This document shows, in pieces, positions 1 through 8,502 of a stretch of DNA of 64,000 bases. The stretch covers positions 496,001 to 560,000 of the forward strand of contig NZ_CP047047.1 of NCBI RefSeq assembly GCF_030408575.1. Direction: 5' to 3'. This stretch comes from Corynebacterium auris. GTDB lineage: Bacteria; Actinomycetota; Actinomycetes; Mycobacteriales; Mycobacteriaceae. A model generated the notes under the pieces. That model made no database searches, was not told the origin of the DNA, and saw only the letters and a program-made list of their open reading frames with translations. Made by a program: the position numbers and the translations under genes. The stretch's first letter is position 1, and each line of letters opens with the position of its first letter.

Positions 1-450
1 AGTGAACCATTCCCTGTTCATGTCGGGGAAGTAGTTCGAGAGCAGGGAGGTGATAAAGCCGTTCGGACCGTAGATGAGGTTGTAGCCCGACACGAGGACC
101 ACGCCGCCGTACAACAGGGTGGTGGCGAAGCCCAGGTAGAGGATTCGGGCGCCCTTGATGTCGAAGTAGCGCGTCACCAGAACGATGAAGACACCGACGA
201 TGTTCACGGTGAACGAGAGCACAACGGCGAGCAGGAACGAGTTTCGCAGCGACATCATGGCGCGTTCGGAGGAGAACAGCCGCGGGAAGACGCTGAAGGA
301 CCACTCGCCGCCGGGTCGGAACACCGTCAGCAGGAGGGTGACCAACGGGACGATGAGGAAGGCGAGGATAAACCACGCCACGATGATCATCACAATGATG
401 TTCAGGGGCGACCTGAACATCGATTGGATGTCTTTCTTCTGTCGACTCAC
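1..450 (-). CDS. ABC transporter permease, N-terminal part (cut by window edge)
   Basis: Membrane permease of an ABC importer. About 150 residues are visible from a GTG start at 450, and the frame stays open to base 1. After a short basic N-terminus (VSRQKKDIQ) comes a long hydrophobic segment (about residues 16-43), then a second at about residues 72-92 and a third near 105-120, as expected for a binding-protein-dependent permease. The start overlaps the stop of the ATPase gene by 4 nt (GTGA), so the two are translationally coupled. With the ATPase and binding protein upstream it forms a leftward importer operon. The family fits Fe3+ or 2-aminoethylphosphonate systems; the substrate cannot be read from the sequence. 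Confidence 0.85.
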   Translation of the reverse strand, partial: MSRQKKDIQSMFRSPLNIIVMIIVAWFILAFLIVPLVTLLLTVFRPGGEWSFSVFPRLFSSERAMMSLRNSFLLAVVLSFTVNIVGVFIVLVTRYFDIKGARILYLGFATTLLYGGVVLVSGYNLIYGPNGFITSLLSNYFPDMNREWFT

Positions 451-1505
451 TTTTTCTCCCCGCTATCCCCGAAGTTTTCGGTCGACGGCGCGTAGCTTCG
501 AATCCACTGGGGATCGATGCCGAGGTAGACCTCGCCTTCGGCCCACTCGAAGTGGCCCGACTCCTGCACGAGCACGCGGATCGCAGAGTCCAGCGCGCGG
601 ATGGTGTACACCGAAGTCGTGCCGAGGTAGCTGCGACCCTCGGGAACGCCACGCAGAACGTGGATACCGGCGGGAAGCTCAGCCTGGTTCTGGGTGAAGC
701 GGACCTTCTCCAGGCGGATGTAGTGGTTGTGCTCGGGGTTAAGCCCGGCGCCCTGGTTGTTGAGTTCCGCGACCTGGCCGGGGGAGAGCCGGTTCACGTC
801 GCCGAGGAAGTTACAGACGAACTCGGTGGCGGAGTCGCTGTAGACGTCCTGGGGGCGCCCAACCTGCTCGATCATGCCGCGGTTGAGCACCGCGATGCGG
901 TCGCTCATAGACAGCGCTTCTTCCTGGTCGTGCGTCACGTACACGGTGGTGATACCCGACTGCTGCTGGAGGTCCTTGAGCTGCACACGAAGCTGCTGGC
1001 GCAGCTTGGCGTCGAGGTTGGAAAGGGGCTCGTCGAGAAGCAGAATGTCAGGGCGCATGACGAGGGCGCGCGCGATGGCGACGCGCTGCTGCTGGCCACC
1101 GGAGAGGGCGGCGATGCCCTTGTCCAGCTGCTCGGGGGTGAGGTTGACCTCTCGTGCCACCTCGGCGACGCGCTCGGAAATCTCGTCCTTTGCAACCTTC
1201 GCGGTCTTCAGGCCGTACGCGATGTTGTCGCCCACGGACATGGAGGGGAACAGGGCGTAGTTCTGGAAGACCATGCCGATGCCGCGCTTGTTGCTCGGTG
1301 CACGGGTGATGTCACGGTCCTTCGACAGGATTCGGCCGGACGTCGGGTTGATGAAGCCCGCCAGCGTGCGAAGCGCGGTGGACTTGCCGCAGCCGGACGG
1401 CCCGAGGAGGGTGAAAAACTCACCGTCTTCAATCGTCAGATTGAACTCGGGCAACGCGAGGAAGTCGTTGTCGTAGCGGACAACGATGTCTTCGAACTTG
1501 ATCAC
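447..1505 (-). CDS. ABC transporter ATP-binding protein (FbpC/PotA-like)
   Basis: Cytoplasmic ATPase that powers the importer encoded by its neighbours. The 352-residue product has Walker A GPSGCGKST (about residues 36-44), a Q-loop in VFQNYALFP, the signature LSGGQQQRVAIARAL, Walker B ILLLDEPLSNLD, a switch histidine in YVTHDQEEA, and a C-terminal TOBE-like extension after about residue 240. This is the length and layout of the iron, spermidine and phosphonate ATPase group. It starts 27 nt after the binding-protein gene and overlaps the permease start by 4 nt. The motifs look intact. Substrate specificity is not determined. Confidence 0.93.
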   Translation of the reverse strand: MIKFEDIVVRYDNDFLALPEFNLTIEDGEFFTLLGPSGCGKSTALRTLAGFINPTSGRILSKDRDITRAPSNKRGIGMVFQNYALFPSMSVGDNIAYGLKTAKVAKDEISERVAEVAREVNLTPEQLDKGIAALSGGQQQRVAIARALVMRPDILLLDEPLSNLDAKLRQQLRVQLKDLQQQSGITTVYVTHDQEEALSMSDRIAVLNRGMIEQVGRPQDVYSDSATEFVCNFLGDVNRLSPGQVAELNNQGAGLNPEHNHYIRLEKVRFTQNQAELPAGIHVLRGVPEGRSYLGTTSVYTIRALDSAIRVLVQESGHFEWAEGEVYLGIDPQWIRSYAPSTENFGDSGEKK

Positions 1506-1532
1506 GGGATTCTTCCTTCAGAGTTGGTGAGC

Positions 1533-2573
1533 TTAGAGGTAGTTGAGCTCGATCTTTTCAATCCAGGCGGCGAGGTTCTCGGAGACGATCGTCCAGTCGA
1601 TGTCCTGCTCCTCGAACGCCTCGGTCTGCTGGACCGCCTCCTGGTCCGCGTCCTCGAGGGCCTCCTGGTTGGTCGGGGCCGTGAAGAACTGGTTGGACCA
1701 CTTGGCCTGGAACTCAGCACCACCGAACCAGTCGATGAACTCCTGCGCGCGCTCCGGCTTATCGGTGCCGGCGACCAGGCCGACCTGCTGCGTTGCCATC
1801 GGGACACCCACCGGCGGGTGGACGGCGGTGGTGGGAAGGTTGTACTCCTCCTCGCGGGCGGCCTTACCGGCGAGGTACATCTGGCCCATGTCCACCTCAC
1901 CGCTGGCCATGTGGCCGTAGAGGTTCTGGCCTTCGACGGCGGGCACACCGTGCTCGAAGTAGGCCTCGATTGCGTCCCAGCCCTCCTGGCTGACGTGGAG
2001 GTCACCGTTCGGGTCGAAGTGGCGGGCAAGGATGCCGGAGATCACCAGCTGGGTGGTGGCGCCGCCGAGGTTGCGGGGCACCTCGTAACGGCCGTGGTAC
2101 TCCTCCTTCTCCCACAGGTCCGGCCAGTCGTCAGGCGCGGTTTCCGGGGTGTACGCGGCGTCGTTGTAGACGAGCATGATGGGTTCGCGGACGATGGGCC
2201 AGAAGGTCTCACCGTCACCCATGGAAGGGTCAACCTGGTCGGACCATGCCGGCGTGTACGGCTGGAGCACGCCGGAGGACTTCAGGTTCTCGAAGTAGAT
2301 GTTGTTGAGGCCGTACACGACGTCCGCGATGGGGTTGGCCTGCTCGGCGATGAGGCGGTTCTGGATGTCGGCGCCACCGAGGTCGACGAACTCAATCTCG
2401 AAACCAGCTGCGGCAGCTTCCTCCTGCAGCCACTCGCCGCGGCCGTCGGACACCGAGTTGGAGTAGATCACCAGGGGTTCGTTCTCCGGGTCGGAGCCGC
2501 AGGCGCTGAGGGTCGTCGCAGCCATCGTTGCGGCGAGTACGGATGCGGCGGCTTTTGCCAAACCAAATCGCAT
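1533..2573 (-). CDS. Extracellular solute-binding lipoprotein of ABC importer
   Basis: Captures substrate outside the cell for the ABC importer downstream. The 346-residue product has a lipoprotein signal: basic start MRFGLAK, a hydrophobic stretch, and lipobox LSAC with the acylated Cys at about residue 25. The mature part (LVIYSNSVSDGRGEWLQEE onward) resembles the family 1 AfuA/FbpA-type binding proteins used for ferric iron or 2-aminoethylphosphonate. The ATG at 2573 follows an AAAGGA ribosome binding site. It is the first gene of the leftward operon, and an AT-richer 520-bp region lies upstream. Iron versus phosphonate is unresolved. Confidence 0.88.
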   Translation of the reverse strand: MRFGLAKAAASVLAATMAATTLSACGSDPENEPLVIYSNSVSDGRGEWLQEEAAAAGFEIEFVDLGGADIQNRLIAEQANPIADVVYGLNNIYFENLKSSGVLQPYTPAWSDQVDPSMGDGETFWPIVREPIMLVYNDAAYTPETAPDDWPDLWEKEEYHGRYEVPRNLGGATTQLVISGILARHFDPNGDLHVSQEGWDAIEAYFEHGVPAVEGQNLYGHMASGEVDMGQMYLAGKAAREEEYNLPTTAVHPPVGVPMATQQVGLVAGTDKPERAQEFIDWFGGAEFQAKWSNQFFTAPTNQEALEDADQEAVQQTEAFEEQDIDWTIVSENLAAWIEKIELNYL

Positions 2574-3041
2574 TGTGGATTCCTTTCCTAGGTCGGTCGA
2601 CGCGGCATTTCGTGCGAAAATCCGTTCGATCTCTGTTTTTTGGACAGCAAAATAGACAGCGGAAACGAAATGCTCCCCGATAGCTTGGCAGTTAACTGTG
2701 GCCTAACTTGAACGTTCCCATGACTATTACGTTAACTTCGCGAAAACCTTGCGGTAATTACATGGCCAGGTGCTTAACTATCGTTTTCGTAGGTTTTCTT
2801 GAGGCTGTGCCGCGTTCCGGTTACTGCCCGGTGCCGCACTGTTGTAGCAGCTACCCCCTGAAGGGGGTCTAAGGGGTATCGATTCCCTTATCATTACCAT
2901 AGGGATCGAATTGACATTCGAGAAAAATGTGACGCGTAAAGATTGCCTAGTTCCGATATGAACTATGACACATTAGGAAATGGCTACAGTCGCCTGAGGG
3001 CTACTGTTCAATAGGCAGCTACGCTTTCAGCGCGGAGATGC
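2574..3041. other. Gene-free intergenic region with several dyads
   Basis: About 470 bp without a convincing gene and noticeably richer in A+T than its flanks. It should hold the promoter of the leftward ABC operon. Visible elements are a near-palindrome ATTTCGTGCGAAAAT (about 2608-2622), a GAACGTTC palindrome (2710-2717), a perfect hairpin ACCCCC-TGAA-GGGGGT (2853-2868) followed by AAGGGGTATCGATTCCCTT (2871-2889), and TTGACA at 2911 on the + strand. None can be tied to a named regulator. Confidence 0.5.
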
Positions 3042-3082
3042 AAAAACCCGGGTGGCTGCTGTACGGCAGCAGCCACCCGGGT
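3042..3082 (-). terminator. Rho-independent terminator of metY-metX
   Basis: A perfect 16-bp stem (3046-3061 with 3067-3082) closes a 5-nt loop and is followed on the minus strand by a T-run (TTTTTG). It begins just 15 bp beyond the metX stop codon. Confidence 0.93.
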
Positions 3083-3096
3083 AGAGGGCATGAAAT

Positions 3097-4200
3097 CTAG
3101 ATGCAGTACTGCCCGCCCGTGGGGTCGTCCTGGGTCAGCGCGATGAACTTGCGCAGGATGAGGTCCATCTGGCGCGCCTCGGTCAAAAAGGCGTCGTGGC
3201 CCATGGGGCTGGACAGCTTGGACATGCCCAGCAGGTTGCCCAGGTTGCGCGAGATGTGTTCCTGCTGGTGGTAGGGGTACAGGATGTCGGTGTCTACGCC
3301 CACCACCATGGTCGGGACCTGCGAGGAAGCCAGCGCCTTGTTCAGTCCGCCGCGGTCGCGGCCGACGTCGTGGCGGTTGAGAGCCTCGGTGAGGCAGACG
3401 TAGGCTCCGGCGTCGAAACGCTTGACCAGCTTTTTCCCTTGGTGCTCAAGGTAGCTTTGGACGGCGAAGCGCTGGTCATCGCTGCGGAAGGCTCCCAGGG
3501 GATCCTCGCCGGGCTGGGCGGAGGTGCCGAACCGCTCGTCGATCTCCAGCTCACCGCGGTAGGTCAGGTGCGCCAGGCGGCGCGCCGCCGCGAGGCCTTG
3601 ATCGGGGGAGTCGTCCGTGTCGTAGTAGTCGCCGCCACGCCAGGCGGGGTCGCGGGTGATCGCCGAGATCTGCGCGCTCTGGATGCCGATCTGCCAGGCG
3701 CTGGCGCGCGCGGAGACCGCGATGACGCAGGCGCTTTCCACCATGTCGGGGTAAAGCAGCGTCCACTCCAGGCTGCGCGCCCCGCCCATGGAGCCGCCGA
3801 GCACCGCGTGCACTCGCTTAATTCCGAGGATGTCGAGGAAGGCCTTTTCGGCGCGCACCTGGTCGCGGATGGATACGGCGGGAAAACGCGAGCCCCAGGC
3901 GCCACCGTCCGGGTGCGTGCTTGCCGGGCCGGTGGTGCCGTAGCAGGAGCCGAGGGCGTTGGTGCAGATGACGCACCAGCGATCGGTGTCGAGCGCCTTG
4001 CCCGGGCCGACTGCTTCGCTCCACCACTCGGCGGCGTTGGAATCGCCGGTCAAGGCGTGCTCGACCAGTAGCACGTTGTCTCCGCGGAGGTCCCCCCAGC
4101 GCTGGTAGGCAATGCGAACATCGCGGATCAGCGCCCCAGCTTCCGTCTCGAAGTCCCCGATTCGTACCTCGTGGAGCTGTCCGGCCTCCGGGAGAGTCAA
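3097..4200 (-). CDS. metX: Homoserine O-acetyltransferase
   Basis: Acetylates homoserine with acetyl-CoA, the first committed step of the direct sulfhydrylation route to methionine; cytoplasmic alpha/beta hydrolase fold. The 367-residue product carries the nucleophile elbow VLGGSMGGARSLEW with Ser137, the family stretch NALGSCYGTTGP, a C-terminal catalytic Asp in VGVDTDILYP and His in MGHDAFLTE. The start is a TTG: AAGGAGG (4215-4209) sits 8 nt before TTG at 4200 and no ATG or GTG is in frame at that distance. It lies 31 nt after metY, whose product uses O-acetylhomoserine, and ends at a strong terminator. Confidence 0.96.
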   Translation of the reverse strand: MTLPEAGQLHEVRIGDFETEAGALIRDVRIAYQRWGDLRGDNVLLVEHALTGDSNAAEWWSEAVGPGKALDTDRWCVICTNALGSCYGTTGPASTHPDGGAWGSRFPAVSIRDQVRAEKAFLDILGIKRVHAVLGGSMGGARSLEWTLLYPDMVESACVIAVSARASAWQIGIQSAQISAITRDPAWRGGDYYDTDDSPDQGLAAARRLAHLTYRGELEIDERFGTSAQPGEDPLGAFRSDDQRFAVQSYLEHQGKKLVKRFDAGAYVCLTEALNRHDVGRDRGGLNKALASSQVPTMVVGVDTDILYPYHQQEHISRNLGNLLGMSKLSSPMGHDAFLTEARQMDLILRKFIALTQDDPTGGQYCI

Positions 4201-4231
4201 CGTGTGTGCCTCCTTAAACAGTTGGCGTGTT

Positions 4232-5560
4232 CTAGATGGCGGCGAAGCCGCGCTCGAGGTCGGCGATGATGTCCTCGATGTCCTCGATGCCTACCGACAG
4301 GCGGACGGTCGCCTGGGTGATGCCGGCGCGGGCCAGGCCTGCCTCGTCGGACTGGGAGTGCGTGGTGGAGGCCGGGTGGACGACCAGGGAGCGCACGTCG
4401 CCGACGTTGGCGAGGTTCGAGTGCAGGGTGAGCGCGTCGATGAAGGTCCACGCCTTGGCGCGGTCGTTCTCGTCGCCCGCGATGTCGAAGGAGAGCACGG
4501 AACCGGTGTAGGGCAGTCCCAGCTTCTCCTTGACGGCGTAGTAGGGCGAGTCCTTCAGGCCGGCAAAGTTAACGTGGGAGACCTTCTCGTGGTTGGTCAG
4601 GAACTCCGCGACCTTGAGCGCGTTCTGGTTGTGGCGCTCGAGGCGCAGGCCGAGGGTGTCGAGGCCCTGCAGCGCAACCCATGCGTTGAAGGGGGAGATT
4701 GCGGCGCCGGTGTCGCGCAGGATGCCGGCGCGCGCCTTGAGAGCGAAGGCCGGGGCGCCGAGGTCGGCGTACTTCAGGCCGTGGTAGGCGGGGTCCGGGG
4801 TGACGAAGTAGGGGAAGACCGGCTTGCCGTCGCGCTCGACGGTCCAGTCGAACTTGCCGCCGTCGACGAGCACGCCGCCGACTGCGGCGCCGTTGCCCGT
4901 GTAGAACTTCGTGGTGGAGGCGACGACGATGTCGGCGCCGAGCTCCAGCGGCTTGGCTAGGGCGGCGGTGGCCACCGTGTTGTCCACGATGAGCGGGACG
5001 CTGTTGCGGTGAGCCACCTCGGCGACGGCCGGGATGTCCAGGACGTCAGCGATCGGGTTGCCGAAGGTCTCGCCGTAGAAGGCCTTGGTGTTCGGCTGGA
5101 CGGCGGCCTGCCAGGATTCGGGGTCGTCCGGGTTTTCCACGAAGGTGACGTCGATGCCGTAGCGCTTGATCGCGAACTGGAGGAGGGTCTCGGTGCCGCC
5201 GTAGAGGCGCGGGGAGGTGACGATGTGGTCGCCGGAGGTGGCGAGGTTGGTGATGGCGGCGGTCTCTGCGGCCATGCCCGAGGCGAAGGCCACGGCGGCA
5301 ACGCCGCCCTCGAGGCTGGCAATGCGGTCTTCGAGCGCCTGCTGGGTCGGGTTGGTCAGGCGGGTGTAGATGGGGCCGGGGTCGGCGAGGCTGAAGCGGT
5401 CGGCGGCGTGCTGGGCGTCGTTGAAGACGTAGGACGTCGTCATGTAGATCGGCTGGTTGCGAGCGCCGGTGTCGGAGTCAACGGTCTGGCCTGCGTGGAT
5501 GGAGCGGGTGCCAAAGCCCCACTCGCTTGCTTGCGTGTTGTCGTACTTGGTCATGGGCAT
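4232..5560 (-). CDS. metY: O-acetylhomoserine sulfhydrylase (aminocarboxypropyltransferase)
   Basis: PLP enzyme that converts O-acetylhomoserine and sulfide (or methanethiol) to homocysteine (or methionine). About 442 residues, with the opening W-G-F-G-T-R-S-I-H-A-G-Q, the Y-G-G-T phosphate-binding region, and the PLP lysine in VVASTTKFYTG, all typical of the Cys/Met metabolism family. The open frame reaches 5623, but ATG 5560 (MPMTKYDN) is preferred because GGGAG lies 11 nt upstream; ATG 5554 is the alternative. First gene of metY-metX. McbR control is known for corynebacterial homologues, but a full McbR box was not found here. Confidence 0.95.
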   Translation of the reverse strand: MPMTKYDNTQASEWGFGTRSIHAGQTVDSDTGARNQPIYMTTSYVFNDAQHAADRFSLADPGPIYTRLTNPTQQALEDRIASLEGGVAAVAFASGMAAETAAITNLATSGDHIVTSPRLYGGTETLLQFAIKRYGIDVTFVENPDDPESWQAAVQPNTKAFYGETFGNPIADVLDIPAVAEVAHRNSVPLIVDNTVATAALAKPLELGADIVVASTTKFYTGNGAAVGGVLVDGGKFDWTVERDGKPVFPYFVTPDPAYHGLKYADLGAPAFALKARAGILRDTGAAISPFNAWVALQGLDTLGLRLERHNQNALKVAEFLTNHEKVSHVNFAGLKDSPYYAVKEKLGLPYTGSVLSFDIAGDENDRAKAWTFIDALTLHSNLANVGDVRSLVVHPASTTHSQSDEAGLARAGITQATVRLSVGIEDIEDIIADLERGFAAI

Positions 5561-5822
5561 CAATGTATCGGCTCCCAAAGCGTTCGTGTACCAAGCTGTC
5601 TGTCTACGTCTCTGAGCAGGCATTTTGCGTGAATAAAAATATGCAGAGTGGCACGTGAATGGACCGAGGGGTCTAATGGCGGCATCGCTGTTGGCGACGT
5701 GTTATGAACCCCGGGTAAACGCGCGGAATGAAAGCTTGGTGAACATATGTCCGCCTAATTCACGAATGGGCAGCGGCCAATACAGTGGGCAGGGTACATC
5801 TCGTGGACCAAGGAGTGAGAAA

Positions 5823-6431
5823 GTGGCAATAGTTGTCTTCGACATCGGCAAGGTCATCGTCCCCGAAGGGGACCGCGTCCCGCGGCTGGTGAACTTCCTG
5901 CGCAGCAACGACGTCGAGGTCGGCGTGAAGGAGCTGATGGAGAGCTACTGGGAGCTGCGAGACGACTACGACCTCGGCCTTGACGACGACACCTACTGGG
6001 CGCACGTCCTCGACCGCGCCGGGGCGACAGGCGGCGATATCGACTACCAGGCCCTCGGCCGCCTTGACGGGGAGCGCAACGCCACCGCCGACCCGGCCGT
6101 GCACGAGCTGCTGCGCGACCTTGCCGCAGCCGGGCATCGCCTCGCGCTGCTCAGCAACGCCCCGTTTTCAATGGTCAACGCGGTGCGCGAGGCAGACTGG
6201 GCGAGCGGAATCGAGGTGAAGATCTTCTCCGCCGAGGCAGGGGTGGCAAAGCCCGACAGGAAGATCTACGAGATCGCCGAGCGGGAGCTTTCCGCGGCCT
6301 TCGACGGCTACGAGCGCTGCGCCGTGCACTTCTTTGACGACCGCGACGTCAACGTCAGCGCCGCCCGCGAGTTCGGGTGGGACGCGCACCTCTGGGAAGG
6401 AGTTGAGGGCGCCCGCCGCGGCCTTCTCTGA
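5823..6431 (+). CDS. HAD-family hydrolase
   Basis: Cytoplasmic haloacid-dehalogenase-type phosphatase of unknown substrate. The 202-residue product has motif I at the N-terminus (VVFDIGKVI), a helical cap, motif II in ALLSNAP, a motif III lysine in AGVAKPDRKIYE and motif IV HFFDDRDVNV. Motif I reads DIGKV, so the second Asp usual in phosphatases (DxD) is Gly at that place. The GTG at 5823 follows AAGGAG with 7 nt spacing; the longer open frame from 5655 lacks any ribosome binding site. It is a single gene, divergent from metY and ending in a bidirectional terminator. Confidence 0.85.
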   Translation: MAIVVFDIGKVIVPEGDRVPRLVNFLRSNDVEVGVKELMESYWELRDDYDLGLDDDTYWAHVLDRAGATGGDIDYQALGRLDGERNATADPAVHELLRDLAAAGHRLALLSNAPFSMVNAVREADWASGIEVKIFSAEAGVAKPDRKIYEIAERELSAAFDGYERCAVHFFDDRDVNVSAAREFGWDAHLWEGVEGARRGLL

Positions 6432-6446
6432 CGCGCTCACGACGCG

Positions 6447-6480
6447 CGCCCCGCCCGGGTTTCACGACCCGGGCGGGGCG
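6447..6480. terminator. Bidirectional hairpin between convergent genes
   Basis: A perfect 14-bp GC-rich stem (6447-6460 with 6467-6480) with a 6-nt loop lies between the ends of the HAD gene and the DUF1868 gene. There is no clear T-run, so its strength is uncertain. Confidence 0.7.
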
Positions 6481-6487
6481 GACTCTG

Positions 6488-7174
6488 CTACCTGAAGTAG
6501 AGCAGCGGGGAGAAGCTCTGCATGTCGTTGAAGATGCAGAACGCGGGGGCCTCCAGCTCGTACACCGGGTGCTGCCGGAGCCACGAGGAGTACTCCTCAG
6601 CGGCGGCGCCGAGCTCGGGGTCGCGGTCCTCGGACGTCGTTAAGCGGTAGCCCAAGGTGGTGTGGAAGCGGTACTCGCCGGGGGCCTCGACGGGGATCTC
6701 CAGCACCTCGCCGGCCTGCTGGCGGAAGCGCTCCAACTCGCGGGCGACCTCGTCGTTGGCGGGCTCCATGCGGATGGTGAGCCTGCCTTCCAGCGGGCAG
6801 ACGCCCGGGGAGGTCATGGTCACCGACCGCGGTCCGCGGATGCCTGCCTCCAGCAGGCGCCCCAGCATGAGGCGGACCGCCTCAGGGAAGTCCGCGGCAC
6901 CGTCGAGCCAGGCGGGCCACGCGGCGTCCTGCCCGGCGAAGGTACGCTCCTTCAGGCCTTGCAGAACCGTCATGTGGAAGCTTGAGGGCACGGTCAGGCC
7001 GTAGTTTCCGGCCCAGCCTCGCGCTGTGACGTCGTCCTGGATACGGCGCCCGATGGTGTACAGGGGCGAGGTGGCGGGCACCGCGGAGACGAACGTGGAC
7101 CCCGGGTGGCGCAGCGCCACCCCGGTGGTGTCGAACTTCTCCCACGTGCGCGCGTTATCAACGAAGCCCGCCAT
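6488..7174 (-). CDS. DUF1868 protein, 2H phosphoesterase-like
   Basis: Likely phosphoesterase of the 2H (LigT-like) superfamily. The 228-residue product has two H-x-T motifs: HMT at residues 67-69 in SSFHMTVLQG and HTT at 171-173 in YRFHTTLGY. Their spacing and flanks fit DUF1868 proteins. The ATG shares a base with the stop of the upstream binding-protein gene (TAATG), so it is the last, coupled member of the ABC importer operon. Related importers often end in the glycerophosphodiesterase ugpQ. A phosphodiester or cyclic phosphate substrate is therefore a reasonable inference, not shown. Confidence 0.8.
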   Translation of the reverse strand: MAGFVDNARTWEKFDTTGVALRHPGSTFVSAVPATSPLYTIGRRIQDDVTARGWAGNYGLTVPSSFHMTVLQGLKERTFAGQDAAWPAWLDGAADFPEAVRLMLGRLLEAGIRGPRSVTMTSPGVCPLEGRLTIRMEPANDEVARELERFRQQAGEVLEIPVEAPGEYRFHTTLGYRLTTSEDRDPELGAAAEEYSSWLRQHPVYELEAPAFCIFNDMQSFSPLLYFR

Positions 7175-8502
7175 TACTGGTTTCCGGCGCGCTCGTTGTA
7201 GGAGGCGATGGAGGCGTCCGCGCCCTGCTTGGCGGTCTCCAGCGCGGTCTCCGCGTCCTCGCCGTTGGCGATGGTGGACATGGCCTCGCCGTAGGAGCTG
7301 CGGGCGTCGTTGAGGGCACCCGAGTGGCAGCCCGCGGTGACGGTGTTCACCGGGGTGGTGGTCAGCTGGTCAAGCAGCGACTCGAGCTGCGGGGTCAGGT
7401 CGGTGAGATCCTCGGCGGCGGAGGAGGTTGTCGGCAGGTAGCCGGTTTCCTCAAATATCGTCTTCTGGGACTCGTCCGAGCCGATGAACTTCATGAACTC
7501 CCAGGCGGCGTCCCGCTCCTCCTGGGAGGTGCCCTCCTCGATCGCCCACAGAGAGTTGCCGCCCGGTACGGCGCCGGATTCGGCAGTGTCGCGCGGCATG
7601 GTGCGGATGGACCAGTCCCAGTCGATGTTGGCCTGGCTGACGTTGCCGTAGTTCGAGGAGGAGTTCATCTGAATGGCGGCCTCCTGGCTGAGGAACGCGC
7701 CGGTCGCCGCCGACCCGTCGTTGCCGGGGTTGTGGATCGCCCCCTTCTCGTACAGCTCGCCGATCCGCTCCCACGTTGCCACGAGGTCGGGGTGCGTGAG
7801 GTTGAACTCGGTGGGCTGCTCGGCGCCCACGCCGTTTTCGGGGGAGCAGAACTCGTTGCCCAGCGAGGCCATCAGTTCCTCCATGTACCACCCGGAGTGG
7901 TGGAAGGTCAGGCCGGCGCGGCCGGTTTCCTCGTGAACGCGCTCGGCAGCGTCAAGCAGGCCTTCGACCGTGTCAAGGGAGTTCGGGTCAACCCCGGCCT
8001 CGGCCAGCAGCGTGTCGTTGGTGAACAGTGCGGGCTGGGAGACCATCGCGGGCATGGAGTAGACCATATCATCCATCGTATAGTAGTTGGCCACGGCGGG
8101 AATGAGGTTGGAGAAGTCGTAGGAGTCGTCCTCGTTCGCGAGCTCCTCTGCGGGGATGGCCAGCCCGGAGTCCTTGAGGTAGCGGGTTTGGACGTCGTTG
8201 GCCTGCAGGAGCGCGGGCAGGTCGACCGTTTGAACGGAGGCGACGAACTTGGAGATGGAATCCCCGTAGTCGCCCTGGTAGGAGGCGGCAATCTCGATCT
8301 CACCCTGGTGCTGCTCGTTGAACTCGTCCACAAGCTGCTGCAGGGTTTGGCCGGCGGCGCCGGAGGAAGAGTGCCAAAAGTCGACGACGACTTCGCCGTC
8401 GGCGTTGGTGGGGGTGTCTGCGCCGGAGCCGCAGGCCGCGAGGGTGGTGGCGGTGACGGCGGTCAGGGTGGTCAGAGACAGGATGCGGGTGTACTTCTTC
8501 AT
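7174..8502 (-). CDS. Sugar/glycerol-3-phosphate-type ABC solute-binding lipoprotein
   Basis: Periplasm-facing receptor of the importer. The product is 442 residues with a lipoprotein signal (MKKYTRILSLTTL..., lipobox LAAC at about residue 28). The mature region follows the UgpB/MalE family 1 pattern (VVVDFWHSSSGAAGQTLQQL, later PGGNSLWAIEEGTSQEERDAAWEFMKF). The open frame extends upstream to 8748, but ATG 8502 is correct because it overlaps the permease stop (TAATG) and begins a proper signal peptide. Its own stop overlaps the DUF1868 start in the same way. Substrate not proven. Confidence 0.92.
   Translation of the reverse strand: MKKYTRILSLTTLTAVTATTLAACGSGADTPTNADGEVVVDFWHSSSGAAGQTLQQLVDEFNEQHQGEIEIAASYQGDYGDSISKFVASVQTVDLPALLQANDVQTRYLKDSGLAIPAEELANEDDSYDFSNLIPAVANYYTMDDMVYSMPAMVSQPALFTNDTLLAEAGVDPNSLDTVEGLLDAAERVHEETGRAGLTFHHSGWYMEELMASLGNEFCSPENGVGAEQPTEFNLTHPDLVATWERIGELYEKGAIHNPGNDGSAATGAFLSQEAAIQMNSSSNYGNVSQANIDWDWSIRTMPRDTAESGAVPGGNSLWAIEEGTSQEERDAAWEFMKFIGSDESQKTIFEETGYLPTTSSAAEDLTDLTPQLESLLDQLTTTPVNTVTAGCHSGALNDARSSYGEAMSTIANGEDAETALETAKQGADASIASYNERAGNQ

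Noticed and set aside
552..2591. 679-residue open frame on the + strand over the ABC genes
   Set aside because: Shadow of the minus-strand ATPase and binding-protein genes, which have intact motifs and coupled starts.
5591..5615. Possible McbR operator upstream of metY
   Set aside because: Only one TAGAC half-site (5606-5602, minus strand) is present. The partner GTCTA at the required 6-nt spacing is absent.
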